Positions 45,670-54,832 of a stretch of DNA of 64,000 nucleotides are shown one piece after another. Origin of the DNA: Diaphorobacter ruginosibacter (GTDB lineage: Bacteria > Pseudomonadota > Gammaproteobacteria > Burkholderiales > Burkholderiaceae_C); assembly GCF_014395975.1 (NCBI RefSeq), contig NZ_CP060714.1:2046001-2110000 (forward strand), given 5' to 3'. A program made the position numbers and the translations under genes. Every line of letters starts with the position of its first letter. Within the stretch, counting starts at the first letter, position 1. The notes under the pieces were generated by a model, which was not told the DNA's origin, ran no database searches, and saw only the letters and a list, made by a program, of their open reading frames with translations.

Positions 45670-48366
45670 ATGACAGATGCAAACCAGGACAAGGCCGGCA
45701 AAGAGATCGACCCTCAGGAAACCCGAGAGTGGATGGACGCGCTATCAGCCGTCATCGACCGCGAAGGTGCCGCCTATGCGCACCAGCTGATCGAGGAACT
45801 GCTGGAGCACGCTCGCGAAAGCAGCATCGACATGCCGTTCTCCGCCAACACTGGCTACGTCAACACCATCGAGACCGACCAGGAGGCCAAGTGCCCCGGC
45901 AATCTGATCATCGAAGGGCGCCTGCGCGCCTACATGCGCTGGAACGCCATGGCGATGGTGGTCAAGGCCAACCGCGTCCACCCGCCGGAAGGCGGTGACC
46001 TGGGCGGCCACATCGGCTCCTTCGCCTCGCTCGCCAACATGTTCGGCGCGGGCTTCAACCATTTCTGGCACGCCGAGAACGAGAACCACGGCGGCGACTG
46101 CCTGTTCATCCAGGGCCACGTTTCGCCCGGCATCTATGCCCGCGCCTACCTCGAAGGCCGCATCTCCGAAGAGCAACTGCTGAACTTCCGCCAGGAAGTG
46201 GACGGCAAGGGCCTGTCGAGCTATCCGCACCCCAAGCTCATGCCCAACTTCTGGCAGTTCCCGACCGTCTCGATGGGCCTGGGCCCGCTGATGGCGATCT
46301 ACCAGGCGCGCTTCCTCAAGTACCTGCACGCACGCGGCATTGCCAACACCGAGAACCGCAAGGTATGGGTGTTCTGCGGCGACGGTGAAATGGACGAGGT
46401 CGAGTCGCTGGGCGCGATCGGCCTGGCCGCGCGTGAAAACCTCGACAACCTGATCTTCGTGATCAACTGCAACCTGCAGCGCCTGGACGGCCCGGTGCGC
46501 GGCAACGGCAAGATCATCCAGGAACTGGAAAGCGAATTCCGCGGTGCCGGCTGGAACGTGATCAAGCTCATCTGGGGCAAGGGCTGGGACGACCTGCTGG
46601 CCCGCGACAAGGATGGTGCCCTGCGCAAGATCATGATGGAGTGCAACGACGGCGACTATCAGGCCTTCAAGGCCAACGACGGTGCCTACGTGCGCAAGCA
46701 TTTCTTCGGCCGCGACCCCCGCACGCTCAAGCTCGTGGAGCACATGAGCGACGACGAGATCTGGGAGCTGCGCCGCGGCGGCCACGATTCGCAGAAGGTC
46801 TACGCCGCCTTCGACGCCGCCAACAAGCACAAGGGCCAGCCGACGGTCCTGCTGGTCAAGACCGTCAAGGGCTTCGGCATGGGCAAGATCGGTGAAGGCA
46901 AGAACACCGTTCACCAGACCAAGAAGCTCGGCGACGAAGACATCAAGGCCTTCCGCGACCGCTTCAACATCCCCATTCCGGACAGCCAGATCGCCGACCT
47001 GCCGTTCTACAAGCCGGCCGACGACACGCCGGAAATGAAGTACCTGCACGAGCGTCGCAAGGCCCTGGGCGGCTACCTGCCGCACCGCCGCGAGAAGGCG
47101 GACGAGCAGTTCGCCGTGCCGCCGCTCGACACCTTCAAGGCCGTGCTGGAGCCCACTCCGGAAGGCCGCGAGATCTCGACCACGCAGGCCTATGTGCGTT
47201 TCCTCACGCAGCTGCTGCGCGACAAGGAAATCGGCCCGCGCGTCGTGCCCATCCTCGTGGATGAGGCCCGTACCTTCGGCATGGAAGGCCTGTTCCGCCA
47301 GATCGGTATCTACAACCCCCACGGCCAGCAGTACACCCCTGTCGACAAGGACCAGGTCATGTACTACAAGGAGGACGTGAAGGGCCAGATCCTGCAGGAA
47401 GGCATCAACGAGGCGGGCGGCATGTCCAGCTGGATCGCTGCGGCAACCAGCTACAGCCACAGCAACCGCATCATGATTCCGTTCTACATCTACTACTCGA
47501 TGTTCGGATTCCAGCGCATCGGCGACCTGGCATGGGCGGCCGGCGACCTCCAGGCGCGCGGCTTCCTGCTGGGCGGTACCTCGGGCCGCACCACGCTGAA
47601 CGGCGAAGGCCTGCAGCACGAGGACGGCCACAGCCACATCCTGGCCAACACCATCCCGAACTGCGTGAGCTACGACCCGACCTTCGCCCACGAAGTCGCG
47701 GTGATCATGCACGAGGGCCTGCGCCGCATGGTGCAGAACCAGGAAAACGTGTTCTATTACCTGTCGCTGCTCAACGAGAACTATGCGATGCCGGGCCTCA
47801 CCCCCGGCACCGAGGAAAAGATCCTCAAGGGCATGTACCTCTGCAAGGCCGGCGGCGCGGGCGAACTGCGTGCGCAGCTGCTGGGCTCGGGCACCATCCT
47901 GCGTGAATCGTTCTTCGCACAGGAGCTGCTGGCCAAGGACTGGGGCGTTGCCGCCGATGTCTGGAGCTGCCCAAGTTTCAACGAACTGACCCGCGACGGT
48001 CAGGACGCAGAACGCTGGAACATGCTGCACCCGCTGGAGACACCGAAGGTGCCGTTCGTGACCCAGGAACTGTCCGGCAGCACGGGCCCGATCGTCGCGT
48101 CGACCGACTACATGAAGGCCTACACCGATCAGATCCGTCCTTTCATTCCCAAGGGCCGCGTCTACAAGGTGCTCGGCACCGACGGTTTCGGCCGCTCGGA
48201 CTTCCGCGCCAAGCTGCGCGAGCACTTCGAAGTGGACCGCCACTACATCGTGCTGGCCGCGCTGACCGGACTGGTGGAAGAGGGCAAGCTGCCCGCGCAG
48301 AAGCTTGCCGATGCGATTGCCAAGTACGGCATCAAGACTGACAAGATCAACCCGCTGTACGCGTAA
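45670..48366 (+). CDS. aceE: Pyruvate dehydrogenase E1 component, homodimeric
   Basis: Encodes 898 residues, the length of the single-chain alpha2 E1. It decarboxylates pyruvate with thiamine diphosphate and acetylates the E2 lipoyl group. The TPP/magnesium motif GDGEMDE (237-243) with the matching NCNLQRLDGPVRGN follows; also the HIGSFASLANMFGAGFNHFWHA active-site region and a C-terminal half with YYSMFGFQRIGDLAWA. AGGAGG before the ATG is a strong ribosome site. First gene of aceE-aceF-lpdA. Confidence 0.97.
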   Translation: MTDANQDKAGKEIDPQETREWMDALSAVIDREGAAYAHQLIEELLEHARESSIDMPFSANTGYVNTIETDQEAKCPGNLIIEGRLRAYMRWNAMAMVVKANRVHPPEGGDLGGHIGSFASLANMFGAGFNHFWHAENENHGGDCLFIQGHVSPGIYARAYLEGRISEEQLLNFRQEVDGKGLSSYPHPKLMPNFWQFPTVSMGLGPLMAIYQARFLKYLHARGIANTENRKVWVFCGDGEMDEVESLGAIGLAARENLDNLIFVINCNLQRLDGPVRGNGKIIQELESEFRGAGWNVIKLIWGKGWDDLLARDKDGALRKIMMECNDGDYQAFKANDGAYVRKHFFGRDPRTLKLVEHMSDDEIWELRRGGHDSQKVYAAFDAANKHKGQPTVLLVKTVKGFGMGKIGEGKNTVHQTKKLGDEDIKAFRDRFNIPIPDSQIADLPFYKPADDTPEMKYLHERRKALGGYLPHRREKADEQFAVPPLDTFKAVLEPTPEGREISTTQAYVRFLTQLLRDKEIGPRVVPILVDEARTFGMEGLFRQIGIYNPHGQQYTPVDKDQVMYYKEDVKGQILQEGINEAGGMSSWIAAATSYSHSNRIMIPFYIYYSMFGFQRIGDLAWAAGDLQARGFLLGGTSGRTTLNGEGLQHEDGHSHILANTIPNCVSYDPTFAHEVAVIMHEGLRRMVQNQENVFYYLSLLNENYAMPGLTPGTEEKILKGMYLCKAGGAGELRAQLLGSGTILRESFFAQELLAKDWGVAADVWSCPSFNELTRDGQDAERWNMLHPLETPKVPFVTQELSGSTGPIVASTDYMKAYTDQIRPFIPKGRVYKVLGTDGFGRSDFRAKLREHFEVDRHYIVLAALTGLVEEGKLPAQKLADAIAKYGIKTDKINPLYA

Positions 48367-48387
48367 TTGCTGAAGGGAGACACCAAC

Positions 48388-50070
48388 ATGGCATTGACAG
48401 AAATTAAGGTCCCGGACATCGGCGATTTCGCGGAAGTGGGCGTGATCGAAGTGCTCGTGAAGCCGGGCGACACCGTCGCTGTCGAGCAATCGCTGATCAC
48501 CGTCGAGTCCGACAAGGCCTCGATGGAGATTCCTTCGAGCCACGCCGGCGTGGTCAAGGAGCTCAAGGTCAACGTGGGCGACAAGGTCAAGGAAGGCTCG
48601 GTCGTCCTGATGCTGGAGACGGCCGGCGAGGCCGCAGCTCCGGCTCCGGCAGCAGCCGCACCGGCGCCTGCGCAGGCCGCAGCTCCGGCACCGGCTCCCG
48701 TGGCCGCCGCCACACCCGCTGCACCCGCCGCCGCCGCAACGACCATGGACATCAAGATTCCCGACATCGGCGACTTCAAGGACGTGGCCGTGATCGAGCT
48801 GCTCGTGAAGGTGGGCGACACCGTCGCCGCCGAGCAGTCGCTGTTCACCGTGGAGTCCGACAAGGCATCGATGGAGATTCCATCGCCCGCAGCGGGCACC
48901 ATCACAGCGCTGACGCTGAAGGTCGGCGACAAGGTGAACGTGGGTGACGTGGTCGGCCAGATGAGCGCGCAGGGCGCTGCCGCTCCTGCTGCCTCCGCGG
49001 CACCGGCACCCGCTGCTTCGGCTCCTGCTGCGGCACCGGCGGCCGCTCCCGTGGCTGCGCCTGCCTCCGCACCCGCTGCCGCGGCCGCTCCGGCGGCAGC
49101 CGCCGTGCCCGCGCACAACCCCACCGTGCCGCCCTCGGGCAGCCTGCCTTACGCTTCGCCGTCCGTGCGCAAGTTCGCCCGCGAACTCGGCGTGCCGCTG
49201 GAAGAGGTCAAGGGCACCGGCAACAAGGGCCGCATCACGTCGGACGACGTGCAGGCCTTCACCAAGCAGGTGATGAGCGGTGCCGTGCAGACCAAGGCGC
49301 AAGCCGCCGTGGCACCCAAGGGGGGCTCCGGCGTGGGCCTCGACCTGCTGCCATGGCCCAAGGTCGATTTCTCGAAGTTCGGCGCGATCGAGCGCAAGGA
49401 TCTCTCGCGCATCAAGAAGATCTCGGGTGCGAACCTGTCGCGCAACTGGGTGATGATTCCTCACGTCACCAACAACGACGAGGCCGACATCACCGAGCTC
49501 GAAGCCTTCCGCGTCTCCACCAACAAGGAGAACGAGAAGAGCGGCGTGAAGGTGACCATGCTCGCCTTCGTGATCAAGGCGGTGGTCGCGGCACTCAAGA
49601 AGTTCCCCGAGTTCAACACCAGCCTTGACGGCGACACACTGGTCTACAAGCAGTACTACAACATCGGCTTCGCGGCCGATACGCCGAACGGCCTGGTGGT
49701 TCCGGTGCTCAAGGATGCCGACAAGAAGGGCATCATGCAGATCAGCCAGGAAATGGGCGAGCTCGCCAAGAAGGCGCGCGACGGCAAGCTCGGCGCGGCC
49801 GACATGCAGGGCGGCTGCTTCTCGATCTCGTCGCTCGGCGGCATCGGGGGCACGCACTTCACGCCGATCATCAATGCGCCGGAAGTCGCGATCCTGGGTC
49901 TGTCCAAGGGCCAGATGAAGCCGGTCTGGGACGGCAAGCAGTTCGTGCCGCGCCTCACGCTGCCGCTGTCGCTGTCATACGACCACCGCGTGATCGACGG
50001 CGCTGCCGCCGCACGCTTCAACGCCTACCTGGGCGCGGTGCTGGCGGACTACCGCCGCATCATCCTGTGA
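48388..50070 (+). CDS. aceF: Pyruvate dehydrogenase E2, dihydrolipoyl acetyltransferase
   Basis: Encodes 560 residues. Two lipoyl domains (about 2-75 with lipoyl lysine K43, and 118-191 with K159, both in ESDKASMEIPS), separated and followed by Ala/Pro-rich flexible linkers; an E1/E3-binding domain (YASPSVRKFARELGVPLEEVKGTGNKGRIT) and the catalytic core ending in SLSYDHRVIDGAAAARF. The gap to aceE is 21 bp, with AAGGGAG before the ATG at 48388. The first lipoyl domain is nearly the same as the one fused to LpdA. Confidence 0.97.
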   Translation: MALTEIKVPDIGDFAEVGVIEVLVKPGDTVAVEQSLITVESDKASMEIPSSHAGVVKELKVNVGDKVKEGSVVLMLETAGEAAAPAPAAAAPAPAQAAAPAPAPVAAATPAAPAAAATTMDIKIPDIGDFKDVAVIELLVKVGDTVAAEQSLFTVESDKASMEIPSPAAGTITALTLKVGDKVNVGDVVGQMSAQGAAAPAASAAPAPAASAPAAAPAAAPVAAPASAPAAAAAPAAAAVPAHNPTVPPSGSLPYASPSVRKFARELGVPLEEVKGTGNKGRITSDDVQAFTKQVMSGAVQTKAQAAVAPKGGSGVGLDLLPWPKVDFSKFGAIERKDLSRIKKISGANLSRNWVMIPHVTNNDEADITELEAFRVSTNKENEKSGVKVTMLAFVIKAVVAALKKFPEFNTSLDGDTLVYKQYYNIGFAADTPNGLVVPVLKDADKKGIMQISQEMGELAKKARDGKLGAADMQGGCFSISSLGGIGGTHFTPIINAPEVAILGLSKGQMKPVWDGKQFVPRLTLPLSLSYDHRVIDGAAAARFNAYLGAVLADYRRIIL

Positions 50071-50088
50071 TCGAAGGGAGCTGTATCC

Positions 50089-51921
50089 ATGGCAATCATT
50101 GATATCAAGGTTCCCGACATCGGCGACTTCAAGGACGTCGGCGTGATCGAACTGCTGGTCAAGCCCGGCGACACCGTGGCGGTCGAGCAGTCGCTGATCA
50201 CCGTCGAGTCCGACAAGGCCTCGATGGAGATTCCCTCGAGCCATGCCGGTGTGGTCAAGGAGCTCAAGGTCAACGTGGGCGACAAGGTCAACCAGGGCTC
50301 GGTCGTGCTGACGCTCGAGGCTGCCGAAGGCGCGGCTGCGGCTTCCGCTCCGGCACCTGCTGCCGCCGCACCAGCGCCCGCTTCGGCGCCTGCGGCATCC
50401 GCACCCGCACCCGTTGCCAGCAGCTTCGGCGGCGCGGCCGATCTCGACTGCGACGTGGTCGTGCTCGGCGGCGGCCCCGGCGGCTATTCCGCGGCATTCC
50501 GTGCCGCCGACCTGGGCCTCAAGGTCGTGCTGGTCGAGCGCTACAAGACGCTGGGCGGCGTGTGCCTGAACGTGGGCTGCATTCCCTCGAAGGCGCTGCT
50601 GCATGTGGCGGCGGTGATGGACGAGGTCAGCCACCTGGCGGCCCTGGGCATCGACTACGGCGGTGCACCCAAGGTCAACGTGGACCAGCTGCGCGGCCAC
50701 AAGGAGAAGGTCATCGGCAAGCTCACCGGCGGCCTGGGCCAGATGGCCAAGATGCGCAAGGTGACGATCGTTCGAGGCTACGGCAATTTCGTGGGAGCCA
50801 ACCACATCGAGGTGGAGGAAACCACGGGTGACGGCCAGGAGAGGGCCGGCGTGAAGAAGGTCGTGCAGTTCAAGCGCGCCATCATCGCCGCGGGCTCGCA
50901 GGCCGTGCACCTGCCGTTCATGCCCAAGGACGAGCGCGTGGTCGATTCGACCGGCGCACTCGACCTGAAGGCCGTGCCCAAGCGCATGCTGATCCTCGGT
51001 GGCGGCATCATCGGCCTGGAAATGGGCACGGTGTACTCCACGCTGGGCGCACGCCTGGACGTCGTCGAGATGATGGACGGCCTGATGCAGGGCGCTGATC
51101 GCGACCTCGTGAAGGTCTGGCAGAAGATGAACGCGCCGCGCTTCGACAACATCATGGTCAACACCAAGACCGTGGCGGCCGAGGCAACACCGCAAGGCAT
51201 CAAGGTCACGTTCGAGCCCGCCAAGGACGGCGTCACGGTTCCCGAGCCGCAGACCTACGACCTGGTGCTGCAGGCCGTGGGCCGCACGCCCAACGGCAAG
51301 AAGATCGGCGCGGAGAAGGCTGGCGTTTCGGTGACGGACCGCGGCTTCATCGATGTCGATATCCAGATGCGTACCAACGTGCCGCACATCTTCGCGATCG
51401 GCGACATCGTGGGCCAGCCGATGCTGGCGCACAAGGCCGTGCACGAAGCGCACGTGGCCGCCGAAGTCATCGCGGGTGAACTGCAGGGCAACAAGGAACT
51501 GGCATCCGCCGCCTTCAACGCCCGCGTGATCCCGAGCGTGGCCTACACCGATCCGGAAGTGGCATGGGTGGGTCTCACCGAAGACCAGGCCAAGGCACAG
51601 GGCATCAAGGTCAAGAAGGGCCTGTTCCCCTGGGCGGCATCGGGCCGGGCGATTGCCAACGGCCGCGACGAGGGCTTCACCAAGCTGCTGTTCGACGATT
51701 CCCCCGAAGCCCATGGCCACGGCCGCATCCTGGGTGGCGGCATCGTCGGCACGCATGCGGGCGACATGATCGGCGAGATCGCACTGGCCATCGAGATGGG
51801 CGCGGACACCGTGGACATCGGCAAGACGATCCATCCGCACCCGACGCTGGGCGAATCCATCGGCATGGCTGCCGAGGTGGCTCACGGCTCGTGCACGGAT
51901 GTGCCGCCGCAGAAGAAGTAA
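50089..51921 (+). CDS. lpdA: Dihydrolipoyl dehydrogenase (E3) with N-terminal lipoyl domain
   Basis: Encodes 610 residues, longer than the usual 470 because a lipoyl domain (about 2-75, lipoyl K43) and an Ala/Pro linker precede the flavoprotein. FAD motif VVLGGGPGGYSAAFRAA, redox disulfide GGVCLNVGCIPSK (C159, C164), NAD motif LILGGGIIGLEMG, AIGDIVGQPMLAHKA and the C-terminal dimer HPHPTLGESI with the catalytic His-Glu. It lies 18 bp after aceF. It reoxidises the E2 lipoyl arm with NAD. Confidence 0.97.
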   Translation: MAIIDIKVPDIGDFKDVGVIELLVKPGDTVAVEQSLITVESDKASMEIPSSHAGVVKELKVNVGDKVNQGSVVLTLEAAEGAAAASAPAPAAAAPAPASAPAASAPAPVASSFGGAADLDCDVVVLGGGPGGYSAAFRAADLGLKVVLVERYKTLGGVCLNVGCIPSKALLHVAAVMDEVSHLAALGIDYGGAPKVNVDQLRGHKEKVIGKLTGGLGQMAKMRKVTIVRGYGNFVGANHIEVEETTGDGQERAGVKKVVQFKRAIIAAGSQAVHLPFMPKDERVVDSTGALDLKAVPKRMLILGGGIIGLEMGTVYSTLGARLDVVEMMDGLMQGADRDLVKVWQKMNAPRFDNIMVNTKTVAAEATPQGIKVTFEPAKDGVTVPEPQTYDLVLQAVGRTPNGKKIGAEKAGVSVTDRGFIDVDIQMRTNVPHIFAIGDIVGQPMLAHKAVHEAHVAAEVIAGELQGNKELASAAFNARVIPSVAYTDPEVAWVGLTEDQAKAQGIKVKKGLFPWAASGRAIANGRDEGFTKLLFDDSPEAHGHGRILGGGIVGTHAGDMIGEIALAIEMGADTVDIGKTIHPHPTLGESIGMAAEVAHGSCTDVPPQKK

Positions 51922-51945
51922 GCAGGGTTCCTCCCTTGCTCCGAG

Positions 51946-51970
51946 AAAAGCAGCTTCGGCTGCTTTTTTT
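51946..51970 (+). terminator. Strong terminator of the aceE-aceF-lpdA operon
   Basis: AAAAGCAGC-TTCG-GCTGCTTTT: a 9-bp stem with the stable UUCG tetraloop, followed by a T run, 24 bp after the lpdA stop. Confidence 0.95.
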
Positions 51971-52059
51971 GTTCCTCGCGGAATACCGGGTCTTATGGTG
52001 TTGCGTGACGAATGGAACCGTGCTGCTTGGGTTGAGAGTCTTCGTTTGGAGGTGCTGAT

Positions 52060-52138
52060 ATGGCCCCTCATACTTTGTTGCAAAGGCTTGCCGTACGCGT
52101 GTACTGTCTTCGCCTTTGCGTCGCGTCTGAGGGGCCAT
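52060..52138. repeat. Nested inverted-repeat element
   Basis: Three symmetrical, nested perfect arm pairs: ATGGCCCCTCA/TGAGGGGCCAT (52060-52070, 52128-52138), GCAAAGGC/GCCTTTGC (52080-52087, 52112-52119) and GTAC/GTAC (52093-52096, 52101-52104). Unpaired stretches on the two sides are nearly equal in length. No coding potential. Could be a structured RNA, a transcript end or a small mobile repeat. Confidence 0.6.
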
Positions 52139-52207
52139 CTCAGCATTGGGGTGACCAGTTCATGGCGGGCGCGCGCTGCGCAGGCTGTCGTCTGGTAGGC
52201 TTCGCGC

Positions 52208-52798
52208 TCAGCTTTCATCAGGCGCCAGTTGCTGGCGCAGGGTGGCGAGTATTTCCTCGGACAGCGCGGGGTTGCCGGCGGCGGTGGCGCGTGCAAGCAC
52301 CAATGCGCCCACCATGCTGCTGAGCGTCGCGATCGTGCGGGCGCGCGTGGCTGCGTCATCGCCCTCGAGAATGCGCATGAAGCGCTGGATGTTGCGCTCG
52401 ACCCCCTGGGCGAAGACTTCCGACATCTCGGGTCCTGCCCGGGCGGCATCTGCCGCGAGCGCTGCAGCGGGGCAGCCTTCCCCGGGATGATCGCGGTGGC
52501 TGGCAGAGAGATAGCTGTGCACCAGCGTGTGCAGTTTCGCAGCGGGGGCCGTGTCCGAAGACGGCGGCTCCAGTCCCTCCAATGGCGTGATGGTCCACTC
52601 GAAGGCACGCAGGCAGGCCTCGCGGGCGAGGGCGTCCTTGGACTCGAAGTGCCGGTACAGGCCGCCATGGGTCAGCCCTGCATCGCGGGTGATCTCCGCC
52701 ACGCCCACGCCATCCAGTCCCTTTTCCCGGTACAGGCGCGCGGCTGCCTCCACGATCCCTTCGCGGTTTTCGGCTGCTTGGGTTTTACTTACTTTCAT
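52208..52798 (-). CDS. TetR-family transcriptional regulator
   Basis: Encodes 196 residues. TetR helix-turn-helix at about 10-56 (REGIVEAAARLYREKGLDGVGVAEITRDAGLTHGGLYRHFESKDALAREA), followed by an all-helical ligand domain of the type with GCPAAALAADAAR. It is divergent from the FabF-type gene; two repeats built on GATGAT lie between them, one of them only 7 bp before this start codon, so self-repression and control of the ketosynthase are likely. Confidence 0.93.
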   Translation of the reverse strand: MKVSKTQAAENREGIVEAAARLYREKGLDGVGVAEITRDAGLTHGGLYRHFESKDALAREACLRAFEWTITPLEGLEPPSSDTAPAAKLHTLVHSYLSASHRDHPGEGCPAAALAADAARAGPEMSEVFAQGVERNIQRFMRILEGDDAATRARTIATLSSMVGALVLARATAAGNPALSEEILATLRQQLAPDES

Positions 52799-52804
52799 GC
52801 GTTA

Positions 52805-52820
52805 GATGATACTCATCATC
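52805..52820. promoter_or_regulatory. Operator-like palindrome 1
   Basis: GATGAT-ACTC-ATCATC, 6-bp arms, just upstream of the tetR-type start at 52798. It shares its half-site with the palindrome at 52833-52850. Confidence 0.6.
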
Positions 52821-52832
52821 AAAACTCCATTA

Positions 52833-52850
52833 TGATGATGATCATCATCA
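52833..52850. promoter_or_regulatory. Operator-like palindrome 2
   Basis: TGATGATGATCATCATCA, a perfect 18-bp palindrome, 57 bp upstream of the FabF-type start. Candidate site of the divergent TetR regulator. Confidence 0.7.
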
Positions 52851-52906
52851 ATAAACCAAGCTCAGCACACATGGTGCGCTGAGGGCGGGTGCAAGAAAGG
52901 TACAGC

Positions 52907-54178
52907 ATGGATCGACGGGTCGTCATCACCGGCCTAGGGTTGGTATCTCCCCTGGGATGCAATGTGGAACTGGCATGGCAACGTTTGCTTTCAGGCCAGT
53001 CCGGCATACGCCGCCTGGACGCGTCGGTGGGTGGAGGCATCGGCGTGGATGTGGCCGGGCGGGTTCCGGGCCTGGATGAAGACCCGCAGGCGGGTTGGAA
53101 CGCGGAAGCCGTCATCTCTGCCAAGGAACTGCGCCGCATGGACCGCTTCATTGCGTTTGCCCTGGGCGCGGCAGACCAGGCGCTTGCCCATGCGCAGTGG
53201 GGCAACCCGGATGCCGAGCGGCTGGAGCGGGCGGCAACCATCATCGGCTCCGGCGTGGGTGGCTTCAACACCATTGCAGAGGCCGTGCGAACCACGGACG
53301 GCAAGGGGCCGCAGCGCCTGTCCCCGTTCACGGTGCCCGCATTCCTTGCGAACCTGGCCGCGGGGCAGGTGTCGATCAGGCACGGGCTCAAGGGCCCGCT
53401 GGGTGCACCTGTCACGGCCTGCGCGGCCAGCATCCAGGCCATTGGCGATGCGGCGCGCATGATCCGCAACGACGAGGCCGACATGGCGCTGTGCGGCGGC
53501 AGCGAGGCCACGATCGACCGCGTGGCGCTGGGCAGCTTTACGGCGGCAAAGGCGTTGGCGAGCCATGGGGGCGATGATCCAGCGAGGATGTCCCGCCCCT
53601 TCGATCTTGCCCGCAGCGGTTTTGTCATGGCCGAAGGCGCGGGGCTGCTGGTGCTGGAGTCTCTCGACCATGCACTGGCGCGCGGCGCCAGGCCGCTCGC
53701 GGAGGTCGTGGGCTATGGCACTTCAGCGGATGCCTATCACGTGACTTCGGGGCCGGACGATGGCTCCGGTGCAGCACGCTCCATGCGCATGGCATTGCGC
53801 CAGGCCAGGCTGCAGCCCGGCGATATCCAGCACCTGAATGCCCACGCGACGTCCACTCCCGTGGGCGACCGGGGCGAGTTGGCCGCCATCCGGCAGGTAT
53901 TCGGTGCGGGGCAGGGGCCATCCATCACCGCCACCAAGTCCGCTTTGGGCCATATGCTGGGCGCAGCCGGCGGCGCCGCAGCGATCTTCACGGTGCTGGC
54001 CTTGCGGGACCAGATCGCGCCTCCTGTGCTCAATCTGGAGAACCCCGATCCACTGGCCGAGGGGCTGGATCTGATCGCCGGGTCGCCACGGGCTCAGTCG
54101 ATGGAGCATGCCATGCTCAACGGGTTCGGGTTTGGCGGGGTGAATGCCTCGCTGATATTGAAACGGATGGAGAACTAA
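52907..54178 (+). CDS. Beta-ketoacyl-ACP synthase II (FabF-like), stand-alone
   Basis: Encodes 423 residues. Thiolase-fold condensing enzyme with C172 in VTACAASIQAIG, the two active-site histidines in NAHATSTPVGD and ALGHMLGAAGG, and the lysine in TKSALGH. It condenses malonyl-ACP with acyl-ACP. It is apart from the fatty-acid cluster (no acpP, fabG or fabD) and under a probable TetR switch, so it is likely an extra, conditional ketosynthase rather than the housekeeping FabF. AAAGG lies before the start at 52907. Confidence 0.92.
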   Translation: MDRRVVITGLGLVSPLGCNVELAWQRLLSGQSGIRRLDASVGGGIGVDVAGRVPGLDEDPQAGWNAEAVISAKELRRMDRFIAFALGAADQALAHAQWGNPDAERLERAATIIGSGVGGFNTIAEAVRTTDGKGPQRLSPFTVPAFLANLAAGQVSIRHGLKGPLGAPVTACAASIQAIGDAARMIRNDEADMALCGGSEATIDRVALGSFTAAKALASHGGDDPARMSRPFDLARSGFVMAEGAGLLVLESLDHALARGARPLAEVVGYGTSADAYHVTSGPDDGSGAARSMRMALRQARLQPGDIQHLNAHATSTPVGDRGELAAIRQVFGAGQGPSITATKSALGHMLGAAGGAAAIFTVLALRDQIAPPVLNLENPDPLAEGLDLIAGSPRAQSMEHAMLNGFGFGGVNASLILKRMEN

Positions 54179-54205
54179 GGCTCAGGCTTCTCCCCCGCAA
54201 ACCAT

Positions 54206-54712
54206 TCAACACGTCGCCTCGAATGCCGGGTGATAGGCCACCACGCCGCCTGGCAGCGGGCCGCCCAGCGAGATCGCCATGAAGTACTCGGGAGGGATGC
54301 CTGGCAGCACCAGGCCCGGCTCATTCCTGAAACCGAACCGCTGGTAGTACGAGGGATCCCCCAGAACCACGCAGCCGGATGCGCCTTGTTCCTTGAGCAT
54401 GTCGAGTGCCCGGTGCACGAGTTGTGAACCGATGCCCTGTCCCTGCAGCCGAGGGGTGACGGACACCGGGCCCAGGCCGAACCAGCCTTGCGTGCCATCG
54501 GCGATGGTGACGGGCGAAACGGCGACATGTCCGGCCACCGCTCCGTCTGCTTCGGCGACAAGGGATATCGCGAGGGCGCCCGCCTCACGCAGGGCGGCAA
54601 CGATGAACTGTTCGGTGTGGCTCGTGTGGGGGGCTTCGAGAAAGGCAGCCTCGGTCACGGCGCAGATGGCCGCGTGGTCTGCCGGAACTTCAGGACGAAT
54701 CATCAGGGTCAT
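54206..54712 (-). CDS. GNAT-family N-acetyltransferase (YhbS-like)
   Basis: Encodes 168 residues. IRPEVPADHAAICAVTEAAFLEAPHTSHTEQFIVAALR at the N-terminus and the acetyl-CoA motif GLGPVSVTPRLQGQGIGSQLVHRALDMLKEQG (V-x-P-x-x-Q-G-x-G-I-G) in the middle, then SYYQRFGF. Substrate unknown. Starts at 54712 or 54703 are possible. It is convergent with the FabF-type gene and divergent from imuA, whose LexA box lies 80 bp upstream of this start and could affect both genes. Confidence 0.88.
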   Translation of the reverse strand: MTLMIRPEVPADHAAICAVTEAAFLEAPHTSHTEQFIVAALREAGALAISLVAEADGAVAGHVAVSPVTIADGTQGWFGLGPVSVTPRLQGQGIGSQLVHRALDMLKEQGASGCVVLGDPSYYQRFGFRNEPGLVLPGIPPEYFMAISLGGPLPGGVVAYHPAFEATC

Positions 54713-54790
54713 CCAGCCAAGTGTATAGAAGCGGCGGCCGGCTGATCGCCATGCCGTGCCTGTGGCATTTCCTGCATGCGTTTTATAAAT

Positions 54791-54810
54791 TACTGTATAT
54801 TTATACAGTA
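54791..54810. promoter_or_regulatory. LexA (SOS) box of imuA-imuB-dnaE2
   Basis: TACTGTATA-TT-TATACAGTA, perfect 9-bp arms containing the CTGT-N8-ACAG consensus, 23 bp upstream of imuA. Strong LexA site. Confidence 0.93.
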
Positions 54811-54832
54811 TTAATTCAACCTGCATCGCCAG

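Noticed and set aside
45745..49857. A 1370-codon open frame on the minus strand through aceE and aceF
   Set aside because: It is antisense to two certain genes; GC-rich codon bias leaves such frames open. Its product is a His/Arg/Val-rich mixture with no domain.
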